Part shown: piece after piece, positions 49,017 to 57,497 of the stretch
Numbering within the stretch: position 1 is the stretch's first letter
How the letters are laid out: the number at the start of each line of letters is the position of its first letter
Source of the DNA: Labedella endophytica
GTDB lineage: Bacteria > Actinomycetota > Actinomycetes > Actinomycetales > Microbacteriaceae
Direction of reading: 5' to 3'
DNA length: 64,000 nt
NCBI RefSeq assembly: GCF_003990045.1
Contig: NZ_RZGZ01000001.1
Span: 372,001-436,000 of the forward strand
Position numbers and translations under genes: made by a program
Notes under the pieces: generated by a model
Told to the model about the DNA's origin: nothing
What the model saw: only the letters and a program-made list of their open reading frames with translations
The model's database searches: none

Positions 49017-50366
49017 ATGCCCACCGACACGAACGTGCCAGCCGACGACGGCGCGTCCGGCTCCGGAACGACGCCGGAGCCCACATGGTGGGAGACGATC
49101 AGCGCGGCCTCCATGCCGGCAGGGGCATGGACCCCGGACACCCCCTCGTCGATGCGTCTCACGGCGCCCACGAGCTCGGGGTGGATGCCCCCGCCCTCCT
49201 CGTTCCACAGCCTCGCCCACGGTTCGTCGCTGCCGATGGCGGGCGCGGAACCCGGCGAGGCGATGAAGGCCGCGGCCGCTGCAGCGGCCACGGTGGCGGG
49301 CGACGCGATCCAGGCGGCGCAGAGCGCGGCCGACGCGACCCTCGCGACCCCTCCGACGACACCGACCCCTCCGGCGACACCGACCTCAACGACACCGGGC
49401 TCAACGACATCGGCCTCAACGAGACCGGGCTCAACGACATCGGGCTCAACGACACCGGCCTCAACGACACCGGCCTCAACGACAGCGGCCTCAACGAGAC
49501 CGGCCTCGGCGACGTCGGCCGTTGCAGCGTCTGCCGCCGAGGCAGCCGCGTCGGCACGGGCCATGACGGATGAGACGACCCGGGGCGCGCGGTCCGCCGT
49601 GGCCGTCGATCCCGCGACCCTGGCGTCCGTCCGCGAGGCCGTCGCCGACGGCGACCGCGAGCGGACCGAGGCGCTCGTCGCCGCGGAGCGACGGCGAATG
49701 CGTGATGCGCTGTCGCAGGTGTCGCAGGTGTCGCAGGTGTCGCAGGTGTCGCAGGTGTCGCAGTCGGCGGGCGCGAGCGTGCCGTCCGCTCGACAGGCGA
49801 TCCGCCCGGGAGCCGTTCCGTCCGGCGTCGCGGCGGCCCCGACGAGCATCGCGGGCTCGACGAACATCGCGGGCTCGACGAACATCGCGGCATGGCCCGC
49901 GTCCGGTCCGGCCGTGCGACCATACGACGCCGGGGTCATCAGATCGGCCGTCACCGGCGCGATCGACGATCGGAGCGCACCGGTTCGCCGTGCCGTCGAG
50001 GAACCCCTCGCGCAGCTGCGCGCCACCGCGTCGGACGTGGTGAGCCCGCAGCGCGAGGCGTCCACTCGACGCCAGTCCGGGATCGTCATCGGCATCGCGA
50101 TCGTGCTCGGTGTCCTCATGGCCTTCCTCGTGCTGGGAGCCGACTTCGACGCCGGTCCGTCGGAGACCGCCGGGTTCGCGATCGGCATCCTCTTCACCGC
50201 GATCGCGCAAGTGATCGTGCTGGTCTGGGCCATCGTGCTCGTCATCCTCTGGCGGGTTCGGAGGATCCCGAAGACGGGATGGCGTCCCGGGCGGGCCATC
50301 TGGATCACGCTCCTCCTCTCGCCCGTGCCGCTCCTCGTCCTCCAGACCTCCCTGGAATCGATGTAA
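49017..50366 (+). CDS. Repeat-rich hypothetical membrane protein
   Basis: A 449-residue protein of low complexity. The N-terminal third is Pro/Ser/Thr-rich. Then comes a stretch of five-residue repeats of STTPx/STTSx type (DNA 49385-49519), a charged segment (VREAVADGDRERTEALVAAE) and six SQV repeats (49711-49763). After that are three TNIAGS-type units (49841-49894) and two membrane helices near the C terminus (IVIGIAIVLGVLMAFLVLGA and FTAIAQVIVLVWAIVLVILW). The frame is open throughout. It lies between menC and menB, with GACAAT six bases before the ATG. I do not recognise the family. Confidence 0.65.
   Translation: MPTDTNVPADDGASGSGTTPEPTWWETISAASMPAGAWTPDTPSSMRLTAPTSSGWMPPPSSFHSLAHGSSLPMAGAEPGEAMKAAAAAAATVAGDAIQAAQSAADATLATPPTTPTPPATPTSTTPGSTTSASTRPGSTTSGSTTPASTTPASTTAASTRPASATSAVAASAAEAAASARAMTDETTRGARSAVAVDPATLASVREAVADGDRERTEALVAAERRRMRDALSQVSQVSQVSQVSQVSQSAGASVPSARQAIRPGAVPSGVAAAPTSIAGSTNIAGSTNIAAWPASGPAVRPYDAGVIRSAVTGAIDDRSAPVRRAVEEPLAQLRATASDVVSPQREASTRRQSGIVIGIAIVLGVLMAFLVLGADFDAGPSETAGFAIGILFTAIAQVIVLVWAIVLVILWRVRRIPKTGWRPGRAIWITLLLSPVPLLVLQTSLESM
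49385..49519 (+). repeat. Nine 15-bp tandem repeats in a coding region
   Basis: Units of the form CTCAACGACACCGGG, starting at 49385 and repeating every 15 bases to 49519; variation is mostly at positions 9, 11 and 15. Because 15 is a multiple of three, all frames give five-residue repeats. Confidence 0.9.
49711..49763 (+). repeat. Six 9-bp tandem repeats (SQV)
   Basis: TGTCGCAGG repeated almost perfectly from 49711; the last unit lacks its final G. It encodes SQV repeats. Confidence 0.9.
49841..49894 (+). repeat. Three 18-bp tandem repeats
   Basis: GACGAGCATCGCGGGCTC (49841-49858) and two variants (49859-49876 and 49877-49894). The third unit diverges at its end. Confidence 0.85.
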
Positions 50367-50410
50367 CGCTCCGTGGAAACGGGAGCCGAGGCGCCGAATA
50401 CGATGGGGGC

Positions 50411-51316
50411 ATGAGCGTCTCCGAGTTGTTCGACGAGTCCGAGTGGATCGAGGCCCCCGGCTTCTCCGAGCTCGAGGACATCACTTACCACCACACGAAC
50501 GACGGCCGCGTCGCCCGCGTCGCATTCGACCGGCCGGAGGTCCGCAACGCCTTCCGCCCGCGCACGGTCGACGAGCTCGCTCGTGTGCTCGACGACGCGC
50601 GCCAGAATCCTCGGATCGGTGTCGTCCTGCTCACAGGCAACGGGCCGAGCCCGAAGGACGGTGGGTGGGCCTTCTGCTCGGGCGGCGATCAGCGCATCCG
50701 CGGACGCGACGGCTACCGCTACGCCGACGGCGACACCGCCGAGACGGTGGAACCCGCGCGATCGGGCCGGCTCCACATCCTCGAGGTCCAGCGCCTCATC
50801 CGCTTCATGCCGAAGGTCGTCATCGCGGTGGTCCCCGGGTGGGCTGCCGGGGGCGGACACTCGCTCCATGTGGTCTGCGACCTCACGATCGCGAGCATCG
50901 AGCACGGGAAGTTCAAGCAGACCGACGCCGACGTCGGTTCCTTCGACGCCGGGTACGGCAGCGCCTACTTCGCGCGCCAGGTGGGCCAGAAGTTCGCTCG
51001 CGAGGTCTTCTTCCTCGCCGAGGAGTATTCGGCGGAACGGGCCCTCGCCACGGGCGCGATCAACGCGGCGGTGCCGCACGCGGAGCTCGAGTCGACGGCG
51101 CTGTCCTGGGCCCGCACGATCCTCGGGAAGTCCCCGACGGCCATCCGCATGCTCAAGTTCGCGTTCAACGCCGTCGACGACGGACTCGTGGGCCAGCAGG
51201 TGTTCGCGGGAGAGGCCACCCGGCTCGCCTACGGAACGGACGAGGCCGTCGAGGGGCGCGACGCATTCCTCGAGAAGCGCGAACCGGACTGGGCCCCCTA
51301 CCCATGGCAGTACTGA
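50411..51316 (+). CDS. menB: 1,4-Dihydroxy-2-naphthoyl-CoA synthase
   Basis: A 301-residue crotonase-fold enzyme that closes the naphthoquinone ring. Key segments are FDRPEVRNAFRPRTVDEL, the oxyanion region CSGGDQRIRG, VPGWAAGGGHSLHVVCDLTI and TDADVGSFDAGYGSAYFARQ. The Asp in TDADVGSFD aligns with the residue used by bicarbonate-independent MenB enzymes such as the mycobacterial one. The ATG lies six bases after TACGAT. It is followed by menE on the same strand. Confidence 0.96.
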   Translation: MSVSELFDESEWIEAPGFSELEDITYHHTNDGRVARVAFDRPEVRNAFRPRTVDELARVLDDARQNPRIGVVLLTGNGPSPKDGGWAFCSGGDQRIRGRDGYRYADGDTAETVEPARSGRLHILEVQRLIRFMPKVVIAVVPGWAAGGGHSLHVVCDLTIASIEHGKFKQTDADVGSFDAGYGSAYFARQVGQKFAREVFFLAEEYSAERALATGAINAAVPHAELESTALSWARTILGKSPTAIRMLKFAFNAVDDGLVGQQVFAGEATRLAYGTDEAVEGRDAFLEKREPDWAPYPWQY

Positions 51317-51356
51317 CGGCGCTCCGGTCACAGGTCGGGCCCACGGTCGGACGCTG

Positions 51357-52574
51357 ATGCGACCCCTCGTCCGTGTCGATTCCGCCGATCCCCTCCGGCT
51401 CCGCGACGCCCTCGCGAGTGCGCTCGACGGTACCGGACCGGCGGTCCAGCCGGTCGACGAGGGTGCGGCTCCGTTGTCCGTCTCCTCCCTCTCCCCACTG
51501 GGAGAGGCCGGCATCGAGGAGGTGCCGGACGACGTCGCCGTCGTGCTCGCGACATCGGGATCGAGCGGCTACCCGAAGCGTGTCGCGCTCTCGTCCTCGG
51601 CACTGCTCGCGAGCGCGGGCGCGACGGAGGCGGCGCTCGGCGGTCCGGGCCGCTGGGTGCTCGCGATGCCCGCCCACTACGTGGCGGGTGTGCAGGTGCT
51701 CGTGCGTTCGATCGTCGCGGGCACCGATCCGGTTCCCCTGTCCGGCGGGCGGTTCTCCGCTGACGCCTTCGTCGACGCGGCCCGCACCGCGCGTGACGGC
51801 GGCATCCGCTCGTATTCGGCGCTCGTGCCCGCGCAGGTGTCTCGGCTCCTCGAGCATTCGGCAGGAAGGTCCGCGATGGCCTCGATCGACGCTGTGATCG
51901 TGGGGGGCCAGGCCGTGCCCATGTCGCTGCGGGAACGTGCCGCCGAGGCCGGTGTGCGTCTCATCCGCACCTACGGCTCGAGTGAGACGGCCGGCGGGTG
52001 CGTCTACGACGGGCGTTCCCTCGACGGCGTCGACGTGCGCATCGTGGGCGGACAGATCGAGATCGGCGGCGCGACGCTCGCGGCCGGGTACCTCGACGAC
52101 GCCGAGCGCACCGCCACGGCCTTCCACGAGGTGGACGGACGTCGGTGGTTCCGCACCGGAGACGCCGGGACGATGCGCGACGGGGTGCTCGAGGTGCTCG
52201 GCCGGCTCGACAACGTCGTCGTGTCCGGCGGCGTCAACGTCTCCCTCGACCGCGTCGAATCGGTCGTGCGTGACCGCGCCGGCTTCGGGGAGGCGGTGGT
52301 CGTCGGTGTGCCCGACGATCGGTGGGGTGCCGTACCGGTCGTGGTCGTCGGGGGGACCTCCGACCGCGGGGACGACGCACGCACGACCGCGACCACGGCG
52401 TTCGACGCCCTCCGCGCCGCCGTGGCCGAGCAGCTCGGGGTCGCCGCGCGACCGGCCCGACTCGTCGTCCTCGACGCCCTCCCGCTCCTCGCGACCGGCA
52501 AACCGGACCGCCGCGCGATCGCCGACTTCGCGACGTCGCGAACGGGCGCCGAACGGCGTCCCGCGGACGGGTGA
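51357..52574 (+). CDS. menE: o-Succinylbenzoate--CoA ligase
   Basis: A 405-residue adenylating enzyme that activates o-succinylbenzoate. The phosphate loop is LATSGSSGYPKRVALSS, the A5 motif YGSSETAGGCVYDG, A7 WFRTGDAG, A8 GRLDNVVVSGGVNVS and the catalytic Lys region is near the C-terminal LATGKPDRR. It is shorter than the 480-residue enterobacterial enzymes, as usual in actinobacteria. The start is 40 bases behind the menB stop. Confidence 0.94.
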   Translation: MRPLVRVDSADPLRLRDALASALDGTGPAVQPVDEGAAPLSVSSLSPLGEAGIEEVPDDVAVVLATSGSSGYPKRVALSSSALLASAGATEAALGGPGRWVLAMPAHYVAGVQVLVRSIVAGTDPVPLSGGRFSADAFVDAARTARDGGIRSYSALVPAQVSRLLEHSAGRSAMASIDAVIVGGQAVPMSLRERAAEAGVRLIRTYGSSETAGGCVYDGRSLDGVDVRIVGGQIEIGGATLAAGYLDDAERTATAFHEVDGRRWFRTGDAGTMRDGVLEVLGRLDNVVVSGGVNVSLDRVESVVRDRAGFGEAVVVGVPDDRWGAVPVVVVGGTSDRGDDARTTATTAFDALRAAVAEQLGVAARPARLVVLDALPLLATGKPDRRAIADFATSRTGAERRPADG

Positions 52575-52628
52575 GGGGGCTTCCCCGCCGTACGCCCTAG
52601 AATCTGATGCGACACGAAAGGTCGGCAC

Positions 52629-53804
52629 GTGGCTGCGAAACAACAGAGACTCGACCCGGCGGGATCGCTCGGGGGCGGCGCATCGTCGACGGCGAAGGGC
52701 ACCTCCGACTCCGGGGCCTCGCCGAAGAAGGCGCAGGGCTCGGGTACGAAGAAGGGCGCGGCGACGCCGAGCCGGACCCAACAGGAGCGCGCTGCGAAGC
52801 AGCGCTCCCTCGAGTCGAAGTCGGGCGCCGCTCGCCGGATCGCCGAGGCGAGCACCGCTGCGGGATCGCGCACCCCCAAGGGCAAGAGCGGCAATCCCGC
52901 CGCGCGCCGGCTCCAGGAGATCCGTCCGGCGACGTTCGGCGACTGGGTGGGCGGGGCGCGCGTGCGCACGCTGCCCATGGCCGCTGCCCCCGTCCTCATC
53001 GGCACCGGCGCCGCGATCTTCGCCGCGGGTCCCGGCGAGTACCACTGGGTGCGCGCGCTCCTGTGCCTCCTCACAGCGATGTCGCTGCAGATCGCCGTGA
53101 ACTACGCGAACGACTACTCGGACGGTGTACGCGGAACGGACGCCGTGCGCGTCGGTCCGTCGCGCCTCGTCGGCTCCGGTCGAGCGAGCGCTCGCGCCGT
53201 CCTCACCGTGGCCTTCGTCTTCTTCGGCATCGCCGCGGTCGCCGGCATCGTGCTCACGGTGCTCACGCAGTACTGGTGGTTGCTCCTCGTCGGAGCCGCG
53301 TGCATCGCCGCCGCCTGGTTCTACACGGGAGGCAAGCGCCCGTACGGGTACTACGCGCTCGGCGAGGTCTTCGTCTTCCTCTTCTTCGGTCTGGTCGCCA
53401 CGCTCGGCACGATGTTCGTGCAGGTCGGAACGCTCAGCCAGGAGGCGTGGTTCGGCGCGGCAGGAGCCGGGCTCATCGCGTGCGCGGCCATCCTCGTGAA
53501 CAACCTCCGCGATCGCGACCAGGACCGGCTCGTGGGCAAGCGCACCCTCAGCGTGCTCATCGGATCGACGCCGTCACGCGTGCTCTTCATCGTGCTGCTG
53601 CTCGTACCGTTCCTGCTGGCCTCATGGGTCGCGTTCCTGTACCCCGAGCTGTGGTTCTCGCTGTTCGCTCTCCTCGCCGCGCTGCCGGCGTGCGTCATCG
53701 TGGCAACGGCCAGTCAGCCGCGCGAGCTCATCATCGCGCTGCGGCTCGTCGGTATCACCCAGTTGCTCTACGGCCTCGCCTGGTTCTGGGCGCTCGCGTT
53801 CTGA
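52629..53804 (+). CDS. menA: 1,4-Dihydroxy-2-naphthoate polyprenyltransferase with long basic N terminus
   Basis: A 391-residue UbiA-family membrane enzyme that attaches the polyprenyl chain to DHNA. The first Asp motif is NYANDYSDGVRGTD and the second is NLRDRDQD. Eight to nine helices are visible from about residue 110 onward. The first 100 residues are an unusual Lys/Ser/Ala-rich extension (QERAAKQRSLESKSGAARR among others) without hydrophobic segments; typical MenA begins at ATFGDWVGGARVRTLPMA. GTG start with AAAGG upstream and TAGAAT at 52598-52603. Confidence 0.94.
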   Translation: MAAKQQRLDPAGSLGGGASSTAKGTSDSGASPKKAQGSGTKKGAATPSRTQQERAAKQRSLESKSGAARRIAEASTAAGSRTPKGKSGNPAARRLQEIRPATFGDWVGGARVRTLPMAAAPVLIGTGAAIFAAGPGEYHWVRALLCLLTAMSLQIAVNYANDYSDGVRGTDAVRVGPSRLVGSGRASARAVLTVAFVFFGIAAVAGIVLTVLTQYWWLLLVGAACIAAAWFYTGGKRPYGYYALGEVFVFLFFGLVATLGTMFVQVGTLSQEAWFGAAGAGLIACAAILVNNLRDRDQDRLVGKRTLSVLIGSTPSRVLFIVLLLVPFLLASWVAFLYPELWFSLFALLAALPACVIVATASQPRELIIALRLVGITQLLYGLAWFWALAF

Positions 53805-53823
53805 TCGGCTGAGCGGGGCGCGG

Positions 53824-54078
53824 TCAGGAGACCGCGTCCTCGGCGTCCTCGTCGGGCGTCTCGGCCGGGCGGTCGCCGTGGCGGCGTGAGTAGATCCCCG
53901 CGGCGACCTTCTCGCGAGACGAGCGCAGCACGATGAAGGACAGCGCCATGCCGATGAGCGCGGAGAGCACGGCGGCTATCCACGGCTCGATTCCGAGGGC
54001 GAGCAGGATGCCGAGCGGGACGAAGAACGCGATCAGCCGGAGGACCGTGTAGACGAGGACGGGGGGCACGCGATTCAC
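53824..54078 (-). CDS. DUF4229 membrane protein
   Basis: An 84-residue protein with two helices (VYTVLRLIAFFVPLGILLAL and WIAAVLSALIGMALSFIVL), an RSSREKVAAGIY segment and an acidic tail. This is the DUF4229 layout, common near men genes in actinobacteria. GTG start seven bases after TAGACT, so probably leaderless. Antisense within the men cluster. Function unknown. Confidence 0.88.
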   Translation of the reverse strand: MNRVPPVLVYTVLRLIAFFVPLGILLALGIEPWIAAVLSALIGMALSFIVLRSSREKVAAGIYSRRHGDRPAETPDEDAEDAVS

Positions 54079-54227
54079 GCGGGCCAGTCTACGTCCGGTC
54101 GCCTGTGAGCCCGGCTCCGTGCCGGATCCCGATCTCGCATCGCGATGTCGGGAACCGACTCCGGCCCACGTGTCAACCGTGGACAGGTGGACGGACGACG
54201 TCCAGTTTCGGCGGTTACCATGAGATC

Positions 54228-54662
54228 ATGCCCCGCCTGCTCCTCGGACTCGCCATCGTCGTCGTGATGGTCACCATCTACGCCGTGGTCGATTGCGCGA
54301 TGATGTCGGCGTCTCGCGTCCGCGGCCTGCCGAAGGTCGCGTGGATCGCGATCATCATCCTCCTGCCGGTCATCGGACTCGTGCTCTGGTTCCTCATCGG
54401 CCGTGGCCGGAAGAACCCGGTCGTGGCATCAGGGCCGCGGGCGCCGGACGACGACCCCGACTTCCTCGTCAGCCTCGGCCGTGACGCCGAGCAGGACGAG
54501 CGCATCCGCAAGCTCGAGGAAGAGCTCGCCTCCCTCGATTCCGAGTCGACATCGTCGAACGGACCCGTCGCCGGTCACCCCGACACGATCTCCGACACCC
54601 TCCCCGACGACCCCGCCGACCGCGAAGCCGACCACCAGGACGGCGATCCGCGCGACCGGTAG
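54228..54662 (+). CDS. PLDc_N-domain membrane protein
   Basis: A 144-residue protein with two N-terminal helices in the pattern of the phospholipase D N-terminal (PLDc_N) domain: MVTIYAVVDCAMMSASRVRG and VAWIAIIILLPVIGLVLWFL with GRGRKN. The C-terminal part is acidic and disordered, with a short coiled-coil-like stretch (EQDERIRKLEEELASL). It has no phospholipase domain. TACCAT lies six bases before the ATG. Its TAG stop begins the -10 box of menD. Confidence 0.88.
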   Translation: MPRLLLGLAIVVVMVTIYAVVDCAMMSASRVRGLPKVAWIAIIILLPVIGLVLWFLIGRGRKNPVVASGPRAPDDDPDFLVSLGRDAEQDERIRKLEEELASLDSESTSSNGPVAGHPDTISDTLPDDPADREADHQDGDPRDR

Positions 54663-54665
54663 AGT
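54660..54665 (+). promoter_or_regulatory. -10 box TAGAGT overlapping the PLDc_N gene stop
   Basis: The TAG stop (54660-54662) begins TAGAGT; the menD ATG follows six bases later. Confidence 0.5.
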
Positions 54666-54671
54666 CGCCGC

Positions 54672-56438
54672 ATGACCGACGGCCGCACGACTTCCCCCGA
54701 TCAGCCGAGATCACCGGAGGACGAGACTCCGGCACCGTCCACCGCGTTCTCCGCAGCGCTGCTCGACGGCCTCGTGCGCCGCGGGGTGCGCGACATCGTC
54801 GTCTGCCCGGGATCCCGTTCGCAGGCCCTCGCCCTCGCTGCCGCCGCATTCGAACGGGCGGGAGCGATCGCCCTCCACGTGCGGATCGATGAACGGGCCG
54901 CCGGCTTCTTCGCGCTCGGCCTCGCCGTCGAGACCCGACGTCCCGTCGCCCTCGTGGTCACCTCCGGAACGGCCGTCGCGAACCTGCACCCCGCCGTGCT
55001 CGAGGCGCACCACTCGCTCGTGCCGCTCATCTTGCTCACCGCCGATCGACCCGAGGAACTGCGCGGCATACGCTCGAACCAGACCACCGTGCAGCCCGGC
55101 ATCTTCGGGGGTTCCACCCGCTTCGCCGTGGACGTGGCCGCGCCGACGGGGCTACGGAGCGAGGCGCGCGCCGCCGCGGAGCTCGCGGACAACGCGGTCT
55201 CCTTCGCGGCCGGCCGCGGTGAGGCCGGCGCGGGCCCTGTCCACCTCAACCTCGCGTTCCGCGAGCCGTTGTCCTCCCCCTTCGTGCACGTCTCGCACCA
55301 GCTCGTCGACGCGCTGACGGACGACGACGGTCTCGTGACCCCGCCGTCGGCGTCCGCCACAGCGGTGTACCGGCCGTCGATCCTCCTCGACCGCGACAAG
55401 CGCACCGTCGTGATCGCCGGTCACGCCGCCGGCCCCGCCGCGGAGGCGCTCGCGCACGCGGGCGGGTGGCCGCTCGTCGCCGAGGTGTCGAGCGACGCCC
55501 GGTACGGACGGAACCTCGTCGTCCCGTACCGCCGACTCCTCGCCGAGGCCGAGCTCGGTGGGCGCATCGAGCGCGCCGTGGTGTTCGGGCATCCGACCCT
55601 GAGCCGCGAGATCCCCGCCCTGCTGTCGCGCGAGGGCGTCGACGTGACCGTCGTGGCGCCGACCGGCGGCGAGGTCTACAACCCGGGCCGCCGGGCCGTG
55701 CGCGTCGTCTCGTCCGTCGCGGTCGTGGAGGGGCCCATCGACCGGGCGTGGTTGGGAGCCTGGGTCACCGCATCCCGAGCGATCACCGAGGCCGAGTCGC
55801 GTGACGCCGCCCCGGATCTCGAGGCCGCGAAGTCACACGACCGCGCGGAGCGGCTCGCCTATGTGAAGGCCGAGTTCTCCGCGGTGCGCCAGCCGGTCGA
55901 CCGTCGACTGCTCGTCGAGGCGGTGTGGCGGGCGACCTGGCCCCACGACCGGCTCGTCCTCGGTGCCTCCCGGCTGATCCGCGAGGCCGACGCCTCGGTC
56001 GGAGGCAAGAAGATCCGCGTGCATGCGAATCGGGGCCTCGCGGGCATCGACGGCACCATCTCCACGGGACTCGGCATCGCGACCGCGAGCCAGCGCACCG
56101 GCACTCCCGGTGTGACTCGGGTGCTCGTCGGCGACCTCACGGCGCTCCACGACATCGGGGGCATGCTCCTCGCCGCCGGTGAACAGGTGCCGCGGCTGCA
56201 GCTCGTGGTGGGTGACGACGGCGGCGGAACGATCTTCGACGGTCTCGAGGTGGCGTCGACCGCGCGTGAGGACGACATCGAACGCGTGCTCTACACGCCG
56301 CGAACGGTCGACATGGCCGCTCTCGCCCGCGGATTCGGCTGGCAGCACGTCCGGGCGACGACGCGCGCGGAGCTCGACCAGGCGCTCACCGCGCAGACCA
56401 CGGAGCCGACCCTCATCGAGGTCCCGCTCGAGCGCTGA
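54672..56438 (+). CDS. menD: SEPHCHC synthase MenD
   Basis: A 588-residue thiamine-diphosphate enzyme that joins 2-oxoglutarate to isochorismate. N-terminal Pyr domain with VVCPGSRSQALALAAAAFER and the catalytic Glu in VRIDERAAGFFALGLA; the middle includes ILLTADRPEELRGIRSNQTT. The C-terminal PP domain has VLVGDLTALHDIGGMLLAAG with the GDL...N-type metal motif and VVGDDGGGTIFDGLE. Length is normal. It begins six bases after TAGAGT, so it is probably leaderless. Confidence 0.97.
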   Translation: MTDGRTTSPDQPRSPEDETPAPSTAFSAALLDGLVRRGVRDIVVCPGSRSQALALAAAAFERAGAIALHVRIDERAAGFFALGLAVETRRPVALVVTSGTAVANLHPAVLEAHHSLVPLILLTADRPEELRGIRSNQTTVQPGIFGGSTRFAVDVAAPTGLRSEARAAAELADNAVSFAAGRGEAGAGPVHLNLAFREPLSSPFVHVSHQLVDALTDDDGLVTPPSASATAVYRPSILLDRDKRTVVIAGHAAGPAAEALAHAGGWPLVAEVSSDARYGRNLVVPYRRLLAEAELGGRIERAVVFGHPTLSREIPALLSREGVDVTVVAPTGGEVYNPGRRAVRVVSSVAVVEGPIDRAWLGAWVTASRAITEAESRDAAPDLEAAKSHDRAERLAYVKAEFSAVRQPVDRRLLVEAVWRATWPHDRLVLGASRLIREADASVGGKKIRVHANRGLAGIDGTISTGLGIATASQRTGTPGVTRVLVGDLTALHDIGGMLLAAGEQVPRLQLVVGDDGGGTIFDGLEVASTAREDDIERVLYTPRTVDMAALARGFGWQHVRATTRAELDQALTAQTTEPTLIEVPLER

Positions 56439-56489
56439 TCACACGTGGGAGGGGTGTCGCGCGGAGCGGGAAGTCGCGAGGATGGGTCG

Positions 56490-57344
56490 ATGGACACCTC
56501 GATTCTCCGCGTCGGCCCGGGCTTCCGCCTCGCCGACGTCGACCCCTCCTCGCGGCCCGGCTTCCCCGAGGAGGACCCGAGCGGCGACGACCGGAGCCCG
56601 AAGAAGCGCGGTCGCGCCGAGTTGGACGATCGCGTCTCGTACCTCTCGGATCTCCAGGAGCGGCTCTTCGCCTCCAGCACGGCGGGTGCGACCGACAGCG
56701 TATTGCTCATCGTGCAGGCGATGGACACCGCGGGCAAGGGCGGCATCCTGCGGCACGTCGTCGGCTCCGTCGACCCGCAGGGCGTTCTCATCACGGCGTT
56801 CAAGAAGCCCACGGAGGAGGAGCTCGCGCACGACTTCCTGTGGCGCGTCGAGCGACGAGTCCCCGGGCCCGGCACCATCGGGGTCTTCGACCGCTCGCAC
56901 TACGAGGACGTGCTCATCGGCCGCGTTCGCTCGCTCGCCGCGCCGGAGGAGATCGAGCGGCGGTACGGCGCCATCGTCGACTTCGAGCGGGGTCTCGTCG
57001 AGCGGGGCACACGCGTGGTGAAGGTGATGCTGCACATCGGGCCGGACGAGCAGAAGGAACGACTCGCGGAACGCCTCGACCGCCCGGACAAGCACTGGAA
57101 GTACAACCCGGGCGACGTCGACGAGCGGCTCCTGTGGGACGCGTACCAGGACGCCTACCAGGTGGCGATCGAGCGCACGTCGACGGAGCAGGCTCCCTGG
57201 CATGTCGTCCCGGCGAACTCGAAGTGGTTCGCGCGCCTCGCGGTGCAGCAGCTCCTCATCGAGGCGCTCGAGGCGATCGATCCGCAGTGGCCGGCCGCAG
57301 ACTTCGACGTGGAGAAGGAGAAGGCCCGCCTCGCCGCCAGCTGA
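56490..57344 (+). CDS. Polyphosphate kinase 2 family protein
   Basis: A 284-residue PPK2-type enzyme that transfers phosphate between polyphosphate and nucleotides. Walker-like AMDTAGKGGILRHVVGSVD near residue 77, lid region GTIGVFDRSHYEDVL and the segment WKYNPGDVDERLLWDAYQDA are characteristic. Which nucleotide (AMP, ADP) it uses cannot be told from the sequence. A short GAGGATGG precedes the ATG at 56490; GTG at 56445 is another option. It follows menD by 51 bases. Confidence 0.92.
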   Translation: MDTSILRVGPGFRLADVDPSSRPGFPEEDPSGDDRSPKKRGRAELDDRVSYLSDLQERLFASSTAGATDSVLLIVQAMDTAGKGGILRHVVGSVDPQGVLITAFKKPTEEELAHDFLWRVERRVPGPGTIGVFDRSHYEDVLIGRVRSLAAPEEIERRYGAIVDFERGLVERGTRVVKVMLHIGPDEQKERLAERLDRPDKHWKYNPGDVDERLLWDAYQDAYQVAIERTSTEQAPWHVVPANSKWFARLAVQQLLIEALEAIDPQWPAADFDVEKEKARLAAS

Positions 57345-57376
57345 GCGGCGTCCGCCTCTGAATGCATTCCTCTGGT

Positions 57377-57440
57377 TTTGCGTACGCAACTACCCGCCGC
57401 GGGTGAAATTTCACCCGCAGCAGGTAGTTGCGTACGCAAA
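57377..57440. terminator. Composite 64-bp palindrome (two nested stems)
   Basis: Outer arms 57377-57394 and 57423-57440 (18 bp, perfect) start TTTGCGTACGCAAC. An inner 10-bp stem (57399-57408 with 57409-57418) reads GCGGGTGAAA/TTTCACCCGC. Four unpaired bases lie on each side between them. It separates PPK2 from menF, convergent. Confidence 0.85.
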
Positions 57441-57497
57441 TGACCGAGGGGAGGGGGGCCGGAAGGAAAGAAAGGCGGGTAGCGGAGGAGAGTTCCG

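Noticed and set aside
49385-49519. Possible CRISPR array
   Set aside because: Units are directly adjacent 15-bp tandem repeats with no spacers, inside an open frame, and no cas genes are near.
49001-49573. Frame with LNDTG/LNDIG repeats, like a pentapeptide-repeat protein
   Set aside because: The 15-bp DNA array makes every frame repetitive. Only the other frame continues into the charged segment and membrane helices.
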